This document shows, piece by piece, positions 7,423 to 16,130 of a stretch of DNA of 32,508 nucleotides (the stretch's first letter is position 1; every line of letters begins with the position of its first letter). Source of the DNA: Acetobacteraceae bacterium (lineage in GTDB: Bacteria > Pseudomonadota > Alphaproteobacteria > Acetobacterales > Acetobacteraceae); contig PKZM01000101.1 in the NCBI GenBank assembly GCA_003133065.1, forward strand, positions 8,044 through 40,551. Reading direction: 5' to 3'. The translations under genes and the position numbers were made by a program. A model generated the notes under the pieces. It did not search any database and was not told the origin of the DNA. It saw only the letters and a program-made list of their open reading frames with translations.

Positions 7423-8643
7423 ATGAGTATCGACGCCACGGAAGGCCGTCGCCCGCGTGCGACATCCCTGCGCTATCTCGCGGAAGCCGAGCTTGCTCAT
7501 GCCGGCGCCGGGCTGGCCTTTCCGTCCGATCTGGAGGCGCGCTATCGCGCCGACACCAATGAGGACCGTGCGCGGCAATTGCGGTCGGTCAGCTTGGTCG
7601 GCGCCCTGATCTATGTCTGTGTCTGCCTGCTGCTCAATGCCTTCGTCATTCCGAATCCGCTCTGGCGGAACGTGACTATCCAGAATGTGGTGACCCCCGC
7701 CCTAGGGCTGGCGATCGGCTGGCGGTACTTCCGCCCGGGTGTTGCGTTCGCGCGGCGCGAGGCAGCCGCCCTGGCCGGCTCCCTGATTTACACGGTCTCG
7801 GTCATTCTGGCGGTGTATTTCAATCCGCCTGAGGCCGCGGCGCAGAACCTGATGCTGGTGATTCTGCCGCTGAATTTCGCCCTGGTCTTTGCCCGGCTTC
7901 CGTTTGCCTATGCGATCGCGCTGGTGGTGATGTCCCTGGCCTTTCATACGCTGGCGGTGCTGGCGCGCCCCGATATGCCTGCCGCCGCGCGCGGCTTTCC
8001 GATCGGCTTTGTCGCGGCCGTTTGCATCCCCTCGCTCTACTGTGCCTATGGGCTGGAGCGTGCCTTCCGCCGCGACTACCTGCATCGGCTTCTGCAACGC
8101 TTGCAGATTGAGGCGCTGTCCGCCGAAAACGATGTCCTGGCACGGCTTTCTGCCACCGACGCACTGACAGGTGCGGCCAATCGCCGCCGGCTGGATAGCG
8201 AGCTGAAACGGTTTTGCGCGGCCGGGGCGCCGGGCGGTGCGTTCATGTTGATCGATGTGGACGGCTTCAAGGCGTTCAACGATCGCCACGGGCACCTCGC
8301 CGGCGATGTGGTCCTGCGCGAACTTGCCGGATGCCTTACCGGTCAGTTGCGGCGGTGCGACCTGCTGGCAAGGTTCGGCGGCGAGGAATTTGCAGTCCTG
8401 CTGCCCGGTGTCTCCGGCCACGAGGCTCTGGATGCGGCGGAGCGTTTGCGCTTGGCTGTCGAGGCGCACCGGGTAGCGCTCAACGGTGATCTGCTGGGCG
8501 TGACCGTCAGCATCGGCATTGCCGACCTGGCCAGTTGTCCCGAACCCACCATTCTCCTAGGCGCGTCCGACGCCGCCCTTTACAGCGCCAAGAAAGCCGG
8601 CCGCAATCGGGTGTGCGCGGCGTGGCGGGAACCGGTCAGCTAG
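7423..8643 (+). CDS. Membrane-bound GGDEF diguanylate cyclase
   Basis: The 406-residue product has a short cytoplasmic start, four to six hydrophobic segments between about residues 55 and 210, and a C-terminal GGDEF domain (about 240-400). The active site is GGEEF at 319-323. The metal-binding LIDVDGFKAFND is present, and an RxxD inhibitory site (Arg310, Asp313) lies exactly five residues before GGEEF. Cyclic di-GMP synthesis with product feedback is therefore expected. No EAL domain is fused. The start at 7423 is chosen from ACAGGA at 7414-7419 just upstream; the frame stays open to 7273, but that extension is low-complexity. Cyclic di-GMP often governs exopolysaccharide, and polysaccharide genes follow 1 kb downstream, but a link is inference. 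Confidence 0.93.
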   Translation: MSIDATEGRRPRATSLRYLAEAELAHAGAGLAFPSDLEARYRADTNEDRARQLRSVSLVGALIYVCVCLLLNAFVIPNPLWRNVTIQNVVTPALGLAIGWRYFRPGVAFARREAAALAGSLIYTVSVILAVYFNPPEAAAQNLMLVILPLNFALVFARLPFAYAIALVVMSLAFHTLAVLARPDMPAAARGFPIGFVAAVCIPSLYCAYGLERAFRRDYLHRLLQRLQIEALSAENDVLARLSATDALTGAANRRRLDSELKRFCAAGAPGGAFMLIDVDGFKAFNDRHGHLAGDVVLRELAGCLTGQLRRCDLLARFGGEEFAVLLPGVSGHEALDAAERLRLAVEAHRVALNGDLLGVTVSIGIADLASCPEPTILLGASDAALYSAKKAGRNRVCAAWREPVS

Positions 8644-8716
8644 GCGCGCCTTAAGTAAGCGCTGCGCCTGCAAAAAATATGCGTCAGTCAAACGTCGCTC
8701 ACGTGAAGCCAAAAAA

Positions 8717-9523
8717 TCAGGCCTTGTTGCGTCGTCCGCGGACCGCCACCATCCCCAGCAATCCGGCCGCCAGCAAGCTCGCACTCATCGGCTCTGGCAC
8801 GCTCGTCTGCTGCACCAGCGACACATCTCCCAGCAGCACGACTGGCGGCTCGCCGGCTGGCGTGCCGACGGCCACGAATTGGAGCGCTTCTGACACGGCG
8901 GTCGCTACAAAGCTCATCGTCTGCAGCGTCCAGCCGGTGTAGCCGTGATTCGGGGTCGTCATCAGCGTCGAGGTCTGCGCCGTGCCGCCGCCCAAGGAGA
9001 CCTTCCACTGCTCGGTGGTCGGCCCGGTGAACGAAATCTCCTCTGAGGACGCCTGGTAGAATTGCACCACATAGCTCTGGCCAACCTGCAATCCTGTCAC
9101 TGTCTGCGACAGCACCGAGGTGTAGTTGGGGTCCCCGTCGATGGCCACCACGTTGCCGCCCAGCGGCGGCGCGATCGCCGTGCCGTTCCAGTAGAGCGCG
9201 TTATCACCGCCGCCATAGGCGTTATTGAATCCGCTGCCGGTCGAGGTGCCCATCAGGATCGACGATGGCGAATAATCGCCGCTGCATCCCTGGCTGGAGC
9301 ACGTGGCCGACCAGTTCGACAGTTGCGAGGTGCAGCTGCTGCCGCTGTTGACGCAGAGATATCCGCCGGCCCCCGTCACCGTCGTTGAGGTGAAGTTGCC
9401 GTTCTGCACCAGATTCACCGTCGTTGCCCGGGCCGGCTGCGCCATGGCCCAGCCGGCGAGGACCACAACCGCCACCACGCGCACCCAGCAGACTGCCGCA
9501 AGCCTCACGCTGATCGTTGTCAT
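8717..9523 (-). CDS. PEP-CTERM sorting-domain exported protein
   Basis: The 268-residue protein starts with a signal peptide (hydrophobic RVVAVVVLAGWAMA, then QPARA). A Ser/Thr/Gly-rich body holds four clustered cysteines (about 50-80) and a beta-sandwich-like carbohydrate-binding look. It ends in a canonical PEP-CTERM tail: SVPEP, hydrophobic SASLLAAGLLGMVAV, then RGRRNKA. Such tails are recognised by exosortase (EpsH/XrtA) at the inner membrane, and their genes typically occur in genomes that make exopolysaccharide. No exosortase is in this window. ATG 9523 is preferred because AGGA lies about nine bases upstream; the frame continues to 9592 without better support. Confidence 0.9.
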   Translation of the reverse strand: MTTISVRLAAVCWVRVVAVVVLAGWAMAQPARATTVNLVQNGNFTSTTVTGAGGYLCVNSGSSCTSQLSNWSATCSSQGCSGDYSPSSILMGTSTGSGFNNAYGGGDNALYWNGTAIAPPLGGNVVAIDGDPNYTSVLSQTVTGLQVGQSYVVQFYQASSEEISFTGPTTEQWKVSLGGGTAQTSTLMTTPNHGYTGWTLQTMSFVATAVSEALQFVAVGTPAGEPPVVLLGDVSLVQQTSVPEPMSASLLAAGLLGMVAVRGRRNKA

Positions 9524-9694
9524 TGTCACGGATCCTGTTCCCGGCGCGTTGCACACGACGCTCGTATCGTTGCCAAGGGCAAGGGCAGCCACCCTTCACC
9601 GATGTGATAGCAGATCTTTAAGCATACATATTTGGACCTGCCGAGACTTTTATAAGAATTTGCCGATCATGTCGACGCGTACTCCGGTAGGCCA

Positions 9695-9710
9695 GCCTGA
9701 TCCGTCAGGC
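9695..9710. terminator. Small stem-loop overlapping the GT61 gene stop
   Basis: GCCTGA-TCCG-TCAGGC is a perfect six-base stem with a four-base loop, and one arm contains the TGA stop of the minus-strand glycosyltransferase. No U tract follows on the minus strand. Confidence 0.35.
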
Positions 9711-11453
9711 AGTGAAACCCTCGAGCACCTTGAACAGGTAACGGAAACGCTCGGCATCCGGCGCTAGCCGGGGTCCCATGGGTGTTGCAACAGAGCGGCA
9801 GCCCATGAAGCCGTACACGTGGCCCAGTTTACCGCACAGCCGCCAGAAATCCGGTGCGAAGCCGCCTTCATCCACCAACTCCAGCACCTTGAGCCCTGGC
9901 GTGCTGAACACGAGGTGGCTCAGCCCGCCATGATGTGGGCTGACCACGAACGCTGCCTGACGGAACAGCTTGATCTGCTGGTCGAAGCCGAGATTGTCCA
10001 GTTCCACAGGCTCGAAGCCCTGCTGCAACAGGAAACGCTCCACATCGCCACGCTCCTCGATGCCGCCGGACTCCGTACGGATGAACAGCCGGCGCGTCGG
10101 CTCGCCCAGGCCATCATAGGCCAGTAGCGCGTGTTGACGAAACTCCGCCAACTGCGCCGCGGGCATGTCGTTGGCCGTGGGGCTGTCCATGAAAACCACG
10201 TCTTCCGCCAGCACGATGTCGGCCTCGCTCTGCACGGACGGCAGCCGGTTGTAGCCAAGCTGAACCAGCGTTTCGCGATGATTGAAGCGCGCCTCTGAAG
10301 CATGGCGGTGGTGGTGGTGCCCCCGATCGGTGTGCGCCGGCAGCAGCAGCCGCGTGCTGCGGGGCACGTTCCGGCTCAGCACGTCCAGGGCCGGCAAGGC
10401 ACCCGCCAGCCAGTCCGTGAAACAGTCCAGATGGCCGCCATAGAATACCATCAGCGGCCCCGGCACCCGCGGGGCCGTCGCCAGCGCATCGCGGTCCACC
10501 CAGTAACCATTCCCCCGCCGCGCGATCCCTGGCGGCAGGGAATGCGCCGTTTCCAGCGGCCCCATGTCGCAGGATGTGCCATCCTGATCGAATACCAGCC
10601 CCTCGCACCCGCGTGAGAGCACCACGAACTGGTTTGGCTCCCGCCGCAACCGGCACGTCTCCTGCACCAGACCGGTCGAGCCTGCCGGATGCCCGTTGAG
10701 AAACGCTTCGAAGGCCGCCCTGTCCTGGGCGCGTGCCATCACCGGCGGCGCGGCATAACGCGGGGGCGCTGGCGGCACGGTGAAACAGCCAAAATTGCCC
10801 CGGCTGAAAAGCTCCGGGGTGTCCAACATCTCGGGCGCCTTCCGCCGGGCGGCAAGTTGAAAATATTGCGACGCCATCATGTTTTGCGCCGACACGCCCG
10901 CCATCTCGATGCTCTCGGCGTCATCGTCGCCGGCCTGCAATACGAAGGAGGGCGGAGGGGCATATGCCACACTCGTGGCCGCCGCCCGCCGTGTGTGAGA
11001 AGCCAGCGGCAGCGTCGCCGGCAGATCTATCAGCAATGTCCCCAATTCCAGGCTAAACCCCGGCGCAATCCGGATGGCGGATTTTTCAACCCACTGGTTA
11101 TTCGGGCGAATACGCCAGCGATTGTTGAGAATGTGGCGCAGGTCGGCGACGTCACTCGGCGAAAGCAGGAGAAAACTCTGCCAGGGTTGTCCGTCCTCCG
11201 GCTCCAGGCTGAGCTCGTGGCGCGTTGGCGATGCGCTCAAGACGCCACTTGCGCCACACAGACGCATGACACGTGGCCGACCCGTCGGCTCGGCGGTCAG
11301 AACGCCCATACCCAGGTTCAATGGCAACGGGACATCGGGGTCGAACGTAAAGTCCGTCTCGTCGGCTGTGGTCAGCCATAAAGGCTCCTGCACCAGCCGG
11401 TTGCGAAGCTGGTCAACGCGAATGATAGCGCCGTGCCATGTCAGTATATTCAT
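9705..11453 (-). CDS. GT61 (DUF563) family glycosyltransferase with large N-terminal extension
   Basis: The protein has 582 residues if it starts at ATG 11453; a TTG start at 11525 is possible. The C-terminal 250 residues match the DUF563/GT61 pattern. This comprises a HLDCFTDW region, then RLFIRTESGG, ERFLLQQGFEPVELDNLGF, QIKLFRQAAFVVSPHHGGLS and HLVFSTPGLKVLEL. The family makes capsule, exopolysaccharide or lipopolysaccharide linkages. The first 300 residues are not recognised. A His-rich stretch, DRGHHHHRH, lies inside the catalytic half. It is transcribed alone, with AT-rich DNA upstream (11454-11639) as the likely promoter. Donor and acceptor are unknown. Confidence 0.82.
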   Translation of the reverse strand: MNILTWHGAIIRVDQLRNRLVQEPLWLTTADETDFTFDPDVPLPLNLGMGVLTAEPTGRPRVMRLCGASGVLSASPTRHELSLEPEDGQPWQSFLLLSPSDVADLRHILNNRWRIRPNNQWVEKSAIRIAPGFSLELGTLLIDLPATLPLASHTRRAAATSVAYAPPPSFVLQAGDDDAESIEMAGVSAQNMMASQYFQLAARRKAPEMLDTPELFSRGNFGCFTVPPAPPRYAAPPVMARAQDRAAFEAFLNGHPAGSTGLVQETCRLRREPNQFVVLSRGCEGLVFDQDGTSCDMGPLETAHSLPPGIARRGNGYWVDRDALATAPRVPGPLMVFYGGHLDCFTDWLAGALPALDVLSRNVPRSTRLLLPAHTDRGHHHHRHASEARFNHRETLVQLGYNRLPSVQSEADIVLAEDVVFMDSPTANDMPAAQLAEFRQHALLAYDGLGEPTRRLFIRTESGGIEERGDVERFLLQQGFEPVELDNLGFDQQIKLFRQAAFVVSPHHGGLSHLVFSTPGLKVLELVDEGGFAPDFWRLCGKLGHVYGFMGCRSVATPMGPRLAPDAERFRYLFKVLEGFTA

Positions 11454-11639
11454 CTGCCCAAACTCACCGCACGCCAGCCCAATCACCCATGCCGGGCGTT
11501 TAGAAAAAGATACTGGCGCCGGCAAGCCCTATAAACGAGCGAAAAGTCTCAAAACAGAGAATAAATCACATAATCGATGAGAAATGCGCCTGGTGTGACA
11601 TATTTACCTATACGTGAACCTCCTCGGGTATGCGGAAGC
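11454..11639. promoter_or_regulatory. AT-rich gap between fpr and the GT61 gene
   Basis: This 186-base gap is markedly more AT-rich than its surroundings (for example AATAAATCACATAATCG near 11561 and CATATTTACC near 11598). It probably holds the promoter of the minus-strand GT61 gene. No specific box is assigned. Confidence 0.35.
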
Positions 11640-12413
11640 CTATTTTTCAACGAACGCCTTCTCAATCACATATGCGCCCTGCCGGGTACCACTGCCTTCC
11701 ACCCAGCCCTCCTGGGCAAACCATGCGCCGAAATCGGCCAGCAGGGCCGGGCTGCCACACAACATGATGCGGTCCCGGGCGCTGTCCAGCGGTTGCAGGC
11801 CGAGATCGGCTTGCAGCCGGCCGGAGAACATCAGATCGGTAACGCGTCCCTGGTTGCGGAAGGGCTCGCGCGTGACCGTGGGATAGTAGAGCAGTTTGTC
11901 CTGGGTGAACTCGCCCAGGAACTCATGCGCGTGCAATTCATGCGCAATCTCTTCGTGATAGGCGAGTTCGGCGACCTGCCGGCACCCATGCACCAGCACC
12001 ACGCGCTCGAACGGCGCATAGGTTTCGGGGTCCTTGATCAGGCTCATGAAGGGTGCCAGGCCCGTGCCGGTGGCCAGCATATACAGTGTGCGCCCCGGCA
12101 GCAGGCTCTCGGCCAGCAGCGTGCCCACCGGCTTGCGCCCGATCAGCACCGTATCGCCTGGCTGGATATGCTGCAGGCGGGAGGTCAGCGGCCCATCCGC
12201 CACCTTGATGCTGAGGAATTGCAGCGTGTCCTCCCAGTTGGCACTCACCATACTGTAGGCGCGCAGCAATGGCCGGCCATCGACCATCAGGCCGATCATC
12301 GAGAACTGGCCGCTCTTGAAGCGGAAGGCGGGATCGCGGGTACAGGTGAAACTGAACAGCGTGTCCGTCCAATGATGCACGGTCAGCACGCGTTCCTCGA
12401 AAAATGCGCTCAT
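11640..12413 (-). CDS. fpr: Ferredoxin/flavodoxin-NADP+ reductase
   Basis: The 257-residue flavoprotein has the bacterial FPR layout. The FAD-binding motif RAYSM lies at about residues 51-55, and the NADP-binding GTGLAPFMSLI lies near 116-126. MLCGSPALLADF follows near 218, and the protein ends in an aromatic-containing tail, AYVIEKAFVEK, typical of the subclass found in Rhodobacter and Azotobacter. It exchanges electrons between NADPH and ferredoxin or flavodoxin in the cytoplasm and is often tied to oxidative stress or to supplying reduced ferredoxin. ATG 12413 agrees with the family start. It stands alone among polysaccharide genes. Confidence 0.95.
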   Translation of the reverse strand: MSAFFEERVLTVHHWTDTLFSFTCTRDPAFRFKSGQFSMIGLMVDGRPLLRAYSMVSANWEDTLQFLSIKVADGPLTSRLQHIQPGDTVLIGRKPVGTLLAESLLPGRTLYMLATGTGLAPFMSLIKDPETYAPFERVVLVHGCRQVAELAYHEEIAHELHAHEFLGEFTQDKLLYYPTVTREPFRNQGRVTDLMFSGRLQADLGLQPLDSARDRIMLCGSPALLADFGAWFAQEGWVEGSGTRQGAYVIEKAFVEK

Positions 12414-12420
12414 GTGTTGG

Positions 12421-12447
12421 TCGTCAGTCGTCAGTGATCAGTCAGTG
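12421..12447. repeat. Short tandem GTCGTCAGTCGTCAGT motif upstream of fpr
   Basis: Tandem seven-base-type repeats (GTCGTCA GTCGTCA GTGATCA GTCAGT) occur directly upstream of the fpr start. A related GTCGTC-rich run occurs at the start of the LolA-like gene near 24832-24862. Function is unknown. Confidence 0.5.
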
Positions 12448-12542
12448 GAGCAGGTATAAGCTGCGGCCCGCCTGCGCCAGGGGCAACGCCCAGAAACATG
12501 CCAGCTATCCGGCCCGGGCGTCCCGACGCGACTCTAAAAGAC

Positions 12543-12617
12543 CAAAAGTCTCTTGCTTCTTTTCGTCAGGAAAGAAGAAAGACCCTTCTTTCTTGAAAGA
12601 AAGAAGGCAAAGAACTT
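12543..12617. repeat. Diverged repeat units 6a (A, 12543-12578) and 6b (B, 12585-12617)
   Basis: Two C-type units (CTTC with GAAG stems) lie in A then B order with only about six bases between. Unit 6a reads CTTCTTTTCG-TCAG-GAAAGAAG and unit 6b reads CTTCTTTCTTGAAAGAAAGAAG. Substitutions in one arm are largely matched in the other, so the stems remain paired. They lie between the minus-strand GT4 gene and fpr. Confidence 0.8.
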
Positions 12618-12646
12618 TGACGACTTTAGAACCGCTGCCGGCGCAG

Positions 12647-13843
12647 CTAGGGCAATAAATCAATGAGCCGTGCGAGGATGGTGGCGGCGGCGGCGTGCCA
12701 GGTAAAACGCGCGGCGTGAGCGCGGCACGCGGCGCGCAGCGCCTCGCCCTCGCGGAGCCGCCGCGCCAGCATCTGCTCCAGCGCAAGGTGCATGCCGGCA
12801 GCGGAGAGCGGATCGAAATAGCTGCACAGATCGCCCCCCACCTCAGGGATGCTGGAACTCCAGGAAGCCACGCACGGCGTGCCGGCGGACAGGCTCTCCA
12901 GCACCGGCAGCCCGAACCCCTCGAACAGCGACGGATACAGAGTCGCCTGCGCGCCTGCCAGCAGCCGGTATTTGGCGCGGTCTCCCACGAAGCCGGGAAA
13001 CACGATCCGGCCGGCCGCCACCGCCGGCTCCAGCGCCTCCGGCAGCGCGTGTTGCTCCGCCAGCCAACCCATCTTGCCGGCGAAGACAAAACGGTGGCTC
13101 TGCAGCAGCGCCGGTGCCCGCGCCAGCATGTCGAACACCAGCATCACGTTCTTGCGCGGCTCCCGCGTGCCCAGGATCAGCAGATACGGCTCCGCTCCCG
13201 CCGGCGCCATCAGGTTGGCCGCATCCACCGCAAATCCCTCCGGCCACACCACGCCATTGGCCGTCACCACGGTCTTGGCAGGGTCAACGCCCAGGTAGGC
13301 CACCAGATCGTCCCGCGAGGCCGCCGACACCGTCACCACGAGGTCGTCCGACGCGATATCGGCCAGCAGCGCCTCCATGTGGTGATCCACATTCAGCTTC
13401 ATGTGGAAATACGGCAGCACCAGCGTCGAAAGATCGTGGAAAATGCTGCATTCGATATCGAAGGCGCGGCGTATCCGCTTCACCGACGGGAAGATTCCCA
13501 CCCGCGGTCCGCCGGCACCGCGCGAGAGTACCGGCAGCCGGCCGGCATCGGCGCGCCCCGCTGCGATCTCGCGGTTCAGGAACAGACCGGTCTGGCGCCG
13601 GAGCGCATCGGCCACCGCCTCGAACGCGATCAGCCTGTGATCAAGGAAGAAGTTCAGCCGCCCCGCCGGGAGCACCGATGCGAGCGCGGCGGCAAGCCCC
13701 ACCGCCACGACCGGGATCCCCGTCCATTGCGGATCGAGCAGCGGCGAGATGTCCACATACAGCGAGGCATCGCGTGCGGTCAGCCTTGCCGCTTCCCGCA
13801 CGAGGGCGTCCGTGTGCGGCGCCTGGGCCAGCAGCCCGCTCAT
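12647..13843 (-). CDS. GT4-family (group 1) glycosyltransferase
   Basis: This GT-B fold glycosyltransferase has 398 residues. The C-terminal domain carries YLLILGTREPRKN (about 218-230), FVFAGKMGW and the diagnostic nucleotide-sugar-binding segment around YPSLFEGFGLPVLESLSAG, then IPEVGG. The N-terminal domain has the SxxSRDDLV-type motif (SAASRDDLVAYLGV). It most likely adds a sugar during exopolysaccharide or lipopolysaccharide assembly on the cytoplasmic face. Its ATG (13841-13843) overlaps the TGA of the upstream unknown gene by four bases, so the two are translationally coupled and probably work together. Sugar specificity is unknown. Confidence 0.92.
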   Translation of the reverse strand: MSGLLAQAPHTDALVREAARLTARDASLYVDISPLLDPQWTGIPVVAVGLAAALASVLPAGRLNFFLDHRLIAFEAVADALRRQTGLFLNREIAAGRADAGRLPVLSRGAGGPRVGIFPSVKRIRRAFDIECSIFHDLSTLVLPYFHMKLNVDHHMEALLADIASDDLVVTVSAASRDDLVAYLGVDPAKTVVTANGVVWPEGFAVDAANLMAPAGAEPYLLILGTREPRKNVMLVFDMLARAPALLQSHRFVFAGKMGWLAEQHALPEALEPAVAAGRIVFPGFVGDRAKYRLLAGAQATLYPSLFEGFGLPVLESLSAGTPCVASWSSSIPEVGGDLCSYFDPLSAAGMHLALEQMLARRLREGEALRAACRAHAARFTWHAAAATILARLIDLLP

Positions 13844-15117
13844 CCCACAGAAATCCTGCCCCGCCTGGGCGCCCGCGCTTGCGCCGGCCTGCTGAACGGC
13901 ACCTTCCGAGGATCCGCCCGGCCCAGCGAAGCTGTCATTTCCAGAAGACCCGCCAATTGGCGTGGCGAGGGCATCCGCGCGGCGAAGGTGAGGGCGCCGC
14001 AGCGCGTATCCGCCTCCACCCAGAGCAGTTCATCCGCCGCCAGCAGCAGAGTACCGTCCGCCACCGCGCCGGGGTCGATCAGAATGGCGCGCACACCCAC
14101 TGCCGCCAGACGTTGCAGCGTCCACCACGCTTCCGGATCGTTGCCGTCCACCCAGGCGACGCGCGAGAGCCTGCGCAAGACGGCGAGCCCGCACGGTTCG
14201 GTCACGCGCGCCAGAAAAATATTGTCCAGCGTGCCGCCTGGATCGGCGGCCGCATCGCGCAGCCGCACCCCAAGGCCGCGGATGATGCCGGTTGGCCCGA
14301 GATAGTTGAATGGCAAGAGGACAATCTGGGGCCGATTGGCCTGACCGTCCCGCAGCAGGATCAGCCGCTCCAGCAACGCCGGCACGATGCTGCCGGGGTG
14401 ATCCAGGTTCCATGGCACCAGAACCGCATCCGGCGCGGCCTTGGCCGCCACGCGCAGTCGCGCTTCTCCTGCGGGCGACCGCACCGGGCCGGCCGCCCAC
14501 GCATCGGCCTGGAATTCACCCAAGCTGACGATATCCAGGCCCGGCATGGCGCCTTTGGCCGCCGGGGCGCCCCCCGCCGCCTCCGGTAGATCGGCCGCCA
14601 GACAGGTGGCCGGCAACACAGCAGCCGGGATCTCTCGCCCCAGTATGCCAAACGGGCGTACTATCTCCTGACCGTAGCTGAAGACATGTTGCACAGCGTC
14701 CGGCAGGATTCTGCCCGTGGCAAACGGGTGGTGGCTCGCGGTCAGCGGCGGCGCGCTGGCGGCTTCCGCAATCACCGCCGCATTGCGCGCGCCTTTGATG
14801 ACCCGCGCCGCGCGCACCCCGCCAAATCGCAGGTGAACAAACCCGGTGCCGCCCATCAATGGCATTCCCGCCGCGCGGCAGGCTGCCTCCAGACTCGCGA
14901 CACCGGGGAATATCTCCGGCACCGGCGCGTGGCACAGCCGGCCTTGCATCCCCGCCGCCGCCGCGGCGAAAGCCAGCAACTGCGATTCGCTGCCGAGAAG
15001 TATCTGCGGCAGGCGGGCACTGGCCAGATTCACAATCGCCGCATCGTGGCGCCGCCACGGACCGGGACAGCTCAGGATGATCGCCGATGCGTCGCCCCAA
15101 CCGTCCAAACCCTGCAT
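13840..15117 (-). CDS. Uncharacterised protein coupled to a glycosyltransferase
   Basis: The 425-residue protein (431 if GTG 15135 is used) has no family I can name. It is Ala/Gly-rich and has no signal peptide or membrane segment. Segments such as GVRAARVIKGARNAAVIAEA, VLVPWNLDHPGSIVPALLER and RVAWVDGNDPEAWWTLQRLA suggest a globular alpha/beta protein. Codon usage and the four-base stop/start overlap with the downstream GT4 gene support a real gene. The ATG at 15117 is the first after a G-rich leader; the GTG 18 bases upstream is an alternative. Its context implies a role in exopolysaccharide synthesis, perhaps as a glycosyltransferase-like or accessory enzyme, but this is inference. Confidence 0.8.
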   Translation of the reverse strand: MQGLDGWGDASAIILSCPGPWRRHDAAIVNLASARLPQILLGSESQLLAFAAAAAGMQGRLCHAPVPEIFPGVASLEAACRAAGMPLMGGTGFVHLRFGGVRAARVIKGARNAAVIAEAASAPPLTASHHPFATGRILPDAVQHVFSYGQEIVRPFGILGREIPAAVLPATCLAADLPEAAGGAPAAKGAMPGLDIVSLGEFQADAWAAGPVRSPAGEARLRVAAKAAPDAVLVPWNLDHPGSIVPALLERLILLRDGQANRPQIVLLPFNYLGPTGIIRGLGVRLRDAAADPGGTLDNIFLARVTEPCGLAVLRRLSRVAWVDGNDPEAWWTLQRLAAVGVRAILIDPGAVADGTLLLAADELLWVEADTRCGALTFAARMPSPRQLAGLLEMTASLGRADPRKVPFSRPAQARAPRRGRISVG

Positions 15118-15213
15118 CCGCACCCCCGCACCCACACCGGCGCCGCCAAGTTCCCACGAATCGCTGAGGGCGATAAGCGTCCGTCAGGGCTCGGCTGCGG
15201 AGTAAAGAAAGCA

Positions 15214-15337
15214 GTTCTTTTTTGAAAAAAAGAACCAAAAAACTTTTGTTCGTTGCTGAGTATGGGTGGCAGGCGTGTCAGATCAGGGGCAAGGGCAGGC
15301 GGGTAAGAGTTTTTTGCTTCTTTTTTTCAAAAAAGAG
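15214..15337. repeat. Inverted repeat pair: units 7 (B, 15214-15247) and 8 (A, 15305-15337)
   Basis: The pair lies between the divergent starts at 15117 and 15373. Unit 7 has a perfect G-type stem. Unit 8 is C-type, but its right arm ends in GAGG in place of GAAG, so its outermost pairs are lost. The spacer is about 57 bases and does not match the conserved spacer of the other pairs. Confidence 0.88.
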
Positions 15338-15372
15338 GTGCTTGCCTTTGGCTTCACCCGATTCGCTGGACC

Positions 15373-15990
15373 ATGATCGAAGGCCATATCGAAACCCTCT
15401 CGGCAGACGGCATCATCCATGGCTGGGTGCGCGATACGGACTCCGCCCGCCCTTGCCACATGCAGGTGCTCTGGAACGGCCGCATCATCGCGGAAGCCAT
15501 GGGTGACCGCTTCCGGCCGGACCTCCTCGCCCGACGCCTGGGCCATGGGCATTACGGATTTCAGGCCCGGTTGCGTCAGGCTCTGCCGCCCGGGCCCTGC
15601 GGCGTCATCATGTATCTCCCCCGCACCGGCATCAGCGCCGCCATGGCATTGATCGTGCCGCCTTTGGCGCCGTCCACGCCGGCGACCGTCGAGACGCTGC
15701 TGCTCATGCAGGCTGAATGGCGCCCCGCGGACCTGCTCGCGTCACCCGGCTGCCTGGACATGGATGCCAACCTGGCCCGCATGGGGTCCCCCCGCTTTGT
15801 GGATGGGGTGTTCCGCTTTGTGCTCGGCCGCTGGCCCTCCGCCGCCGAAGCGCGCCTCCATACCGAAAGCCTTGCCGCCGGCCGTATCACCGCCGGCGGC
15901 TTGCTGATCGAGTTGCTGCAATCACGCGAACGTGCCGACATCGAGGCGCCGTTGCTGTCCCCGTTCGACACGGACTTTCCATTTGAGTAA
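15373..15990 (+). CDS. DUF4214-domain protein of the exopolysaccharide cluster
   Basis: The 205-residue protein has two parts. Residues 1-70 (GWVRDTDSARPCHMQVLWNG, RFRPDLLARRLGHGHYGF) match a small beta domain often attached to glycosyltransferases and polysaccharide proteins. Residues about 139-190 (FVDGVFRFVLGRWPSAAEA, LLIELLQSRER) match DUF4214. There is no signal peptide. The start ATG 15373 has no good ribosome binding site, and a repeat unit ends 35 bases upstream. Similar proteins lie in extracellular polysaccharide loci, so a role in polymer assembly or sensing is inferred. The gene is co-directional with the next two. Confidence 0.8.
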   Translation: MIEGHIETLSADGIIHGWVRDTDSARPCHMQVLWNGRIIAEAMGDRFRPDLLARRLGHGHYGFQARLRQALPPGPCGVIMYLPRTGISAAMALIVPPLAPSTPATVETLLLMQAEWRPADLLASPGCLDMDANLARMGSPRFVDGVFRFVLGRWPSAAEARLHTESLAAGRITAGGLLIELLQSRERADIEAPLLSPFDTDFPFE

Positions 15991-15997
15991 GGAAGAC

Positions 15998-16107
15998 TCT
16001 TCTTTTTTAAAAAAAAGAAGCAAAAAATTTGCCGGTGCTGTCGCCGACTCGCCGGAAGCGTGGGCCAAAGTTCAAAAGTTTTTTGGTTCTTTTTTTCAAA
16101 AAAGAAC
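15998..16107. repeat. Inverted repeat pair: units 9 (B, 15998-16030) and 10 (A, 16074-16107)
   Basis: This is a 110-bp composite. Unit 9 is C-type (CTTC with GAAG) and unit 10 is G-type. The spacer holds GCTGTCGCCGACTCGCCGG then AAGCGTGGGCCAAAG, nearly identical to the spacer of the pair in the puf operon and to the inverted spacer at 7087-7197. It begins eight bases after the stop of the DUF4214 gene and ends 23 bases before the next ATG. Confidence 0.93.
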
Positions 16108-16130
16108 ATCTTCCTGATCTTAGGCCGTAA

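Noticed and set aside
9669-9767. Short plus-strand frame near the GT61 gene stop
   Set aside because: It mostly overlaps the end of the minus-strand glycosyltransferase and has no ribosome binding site or motif.
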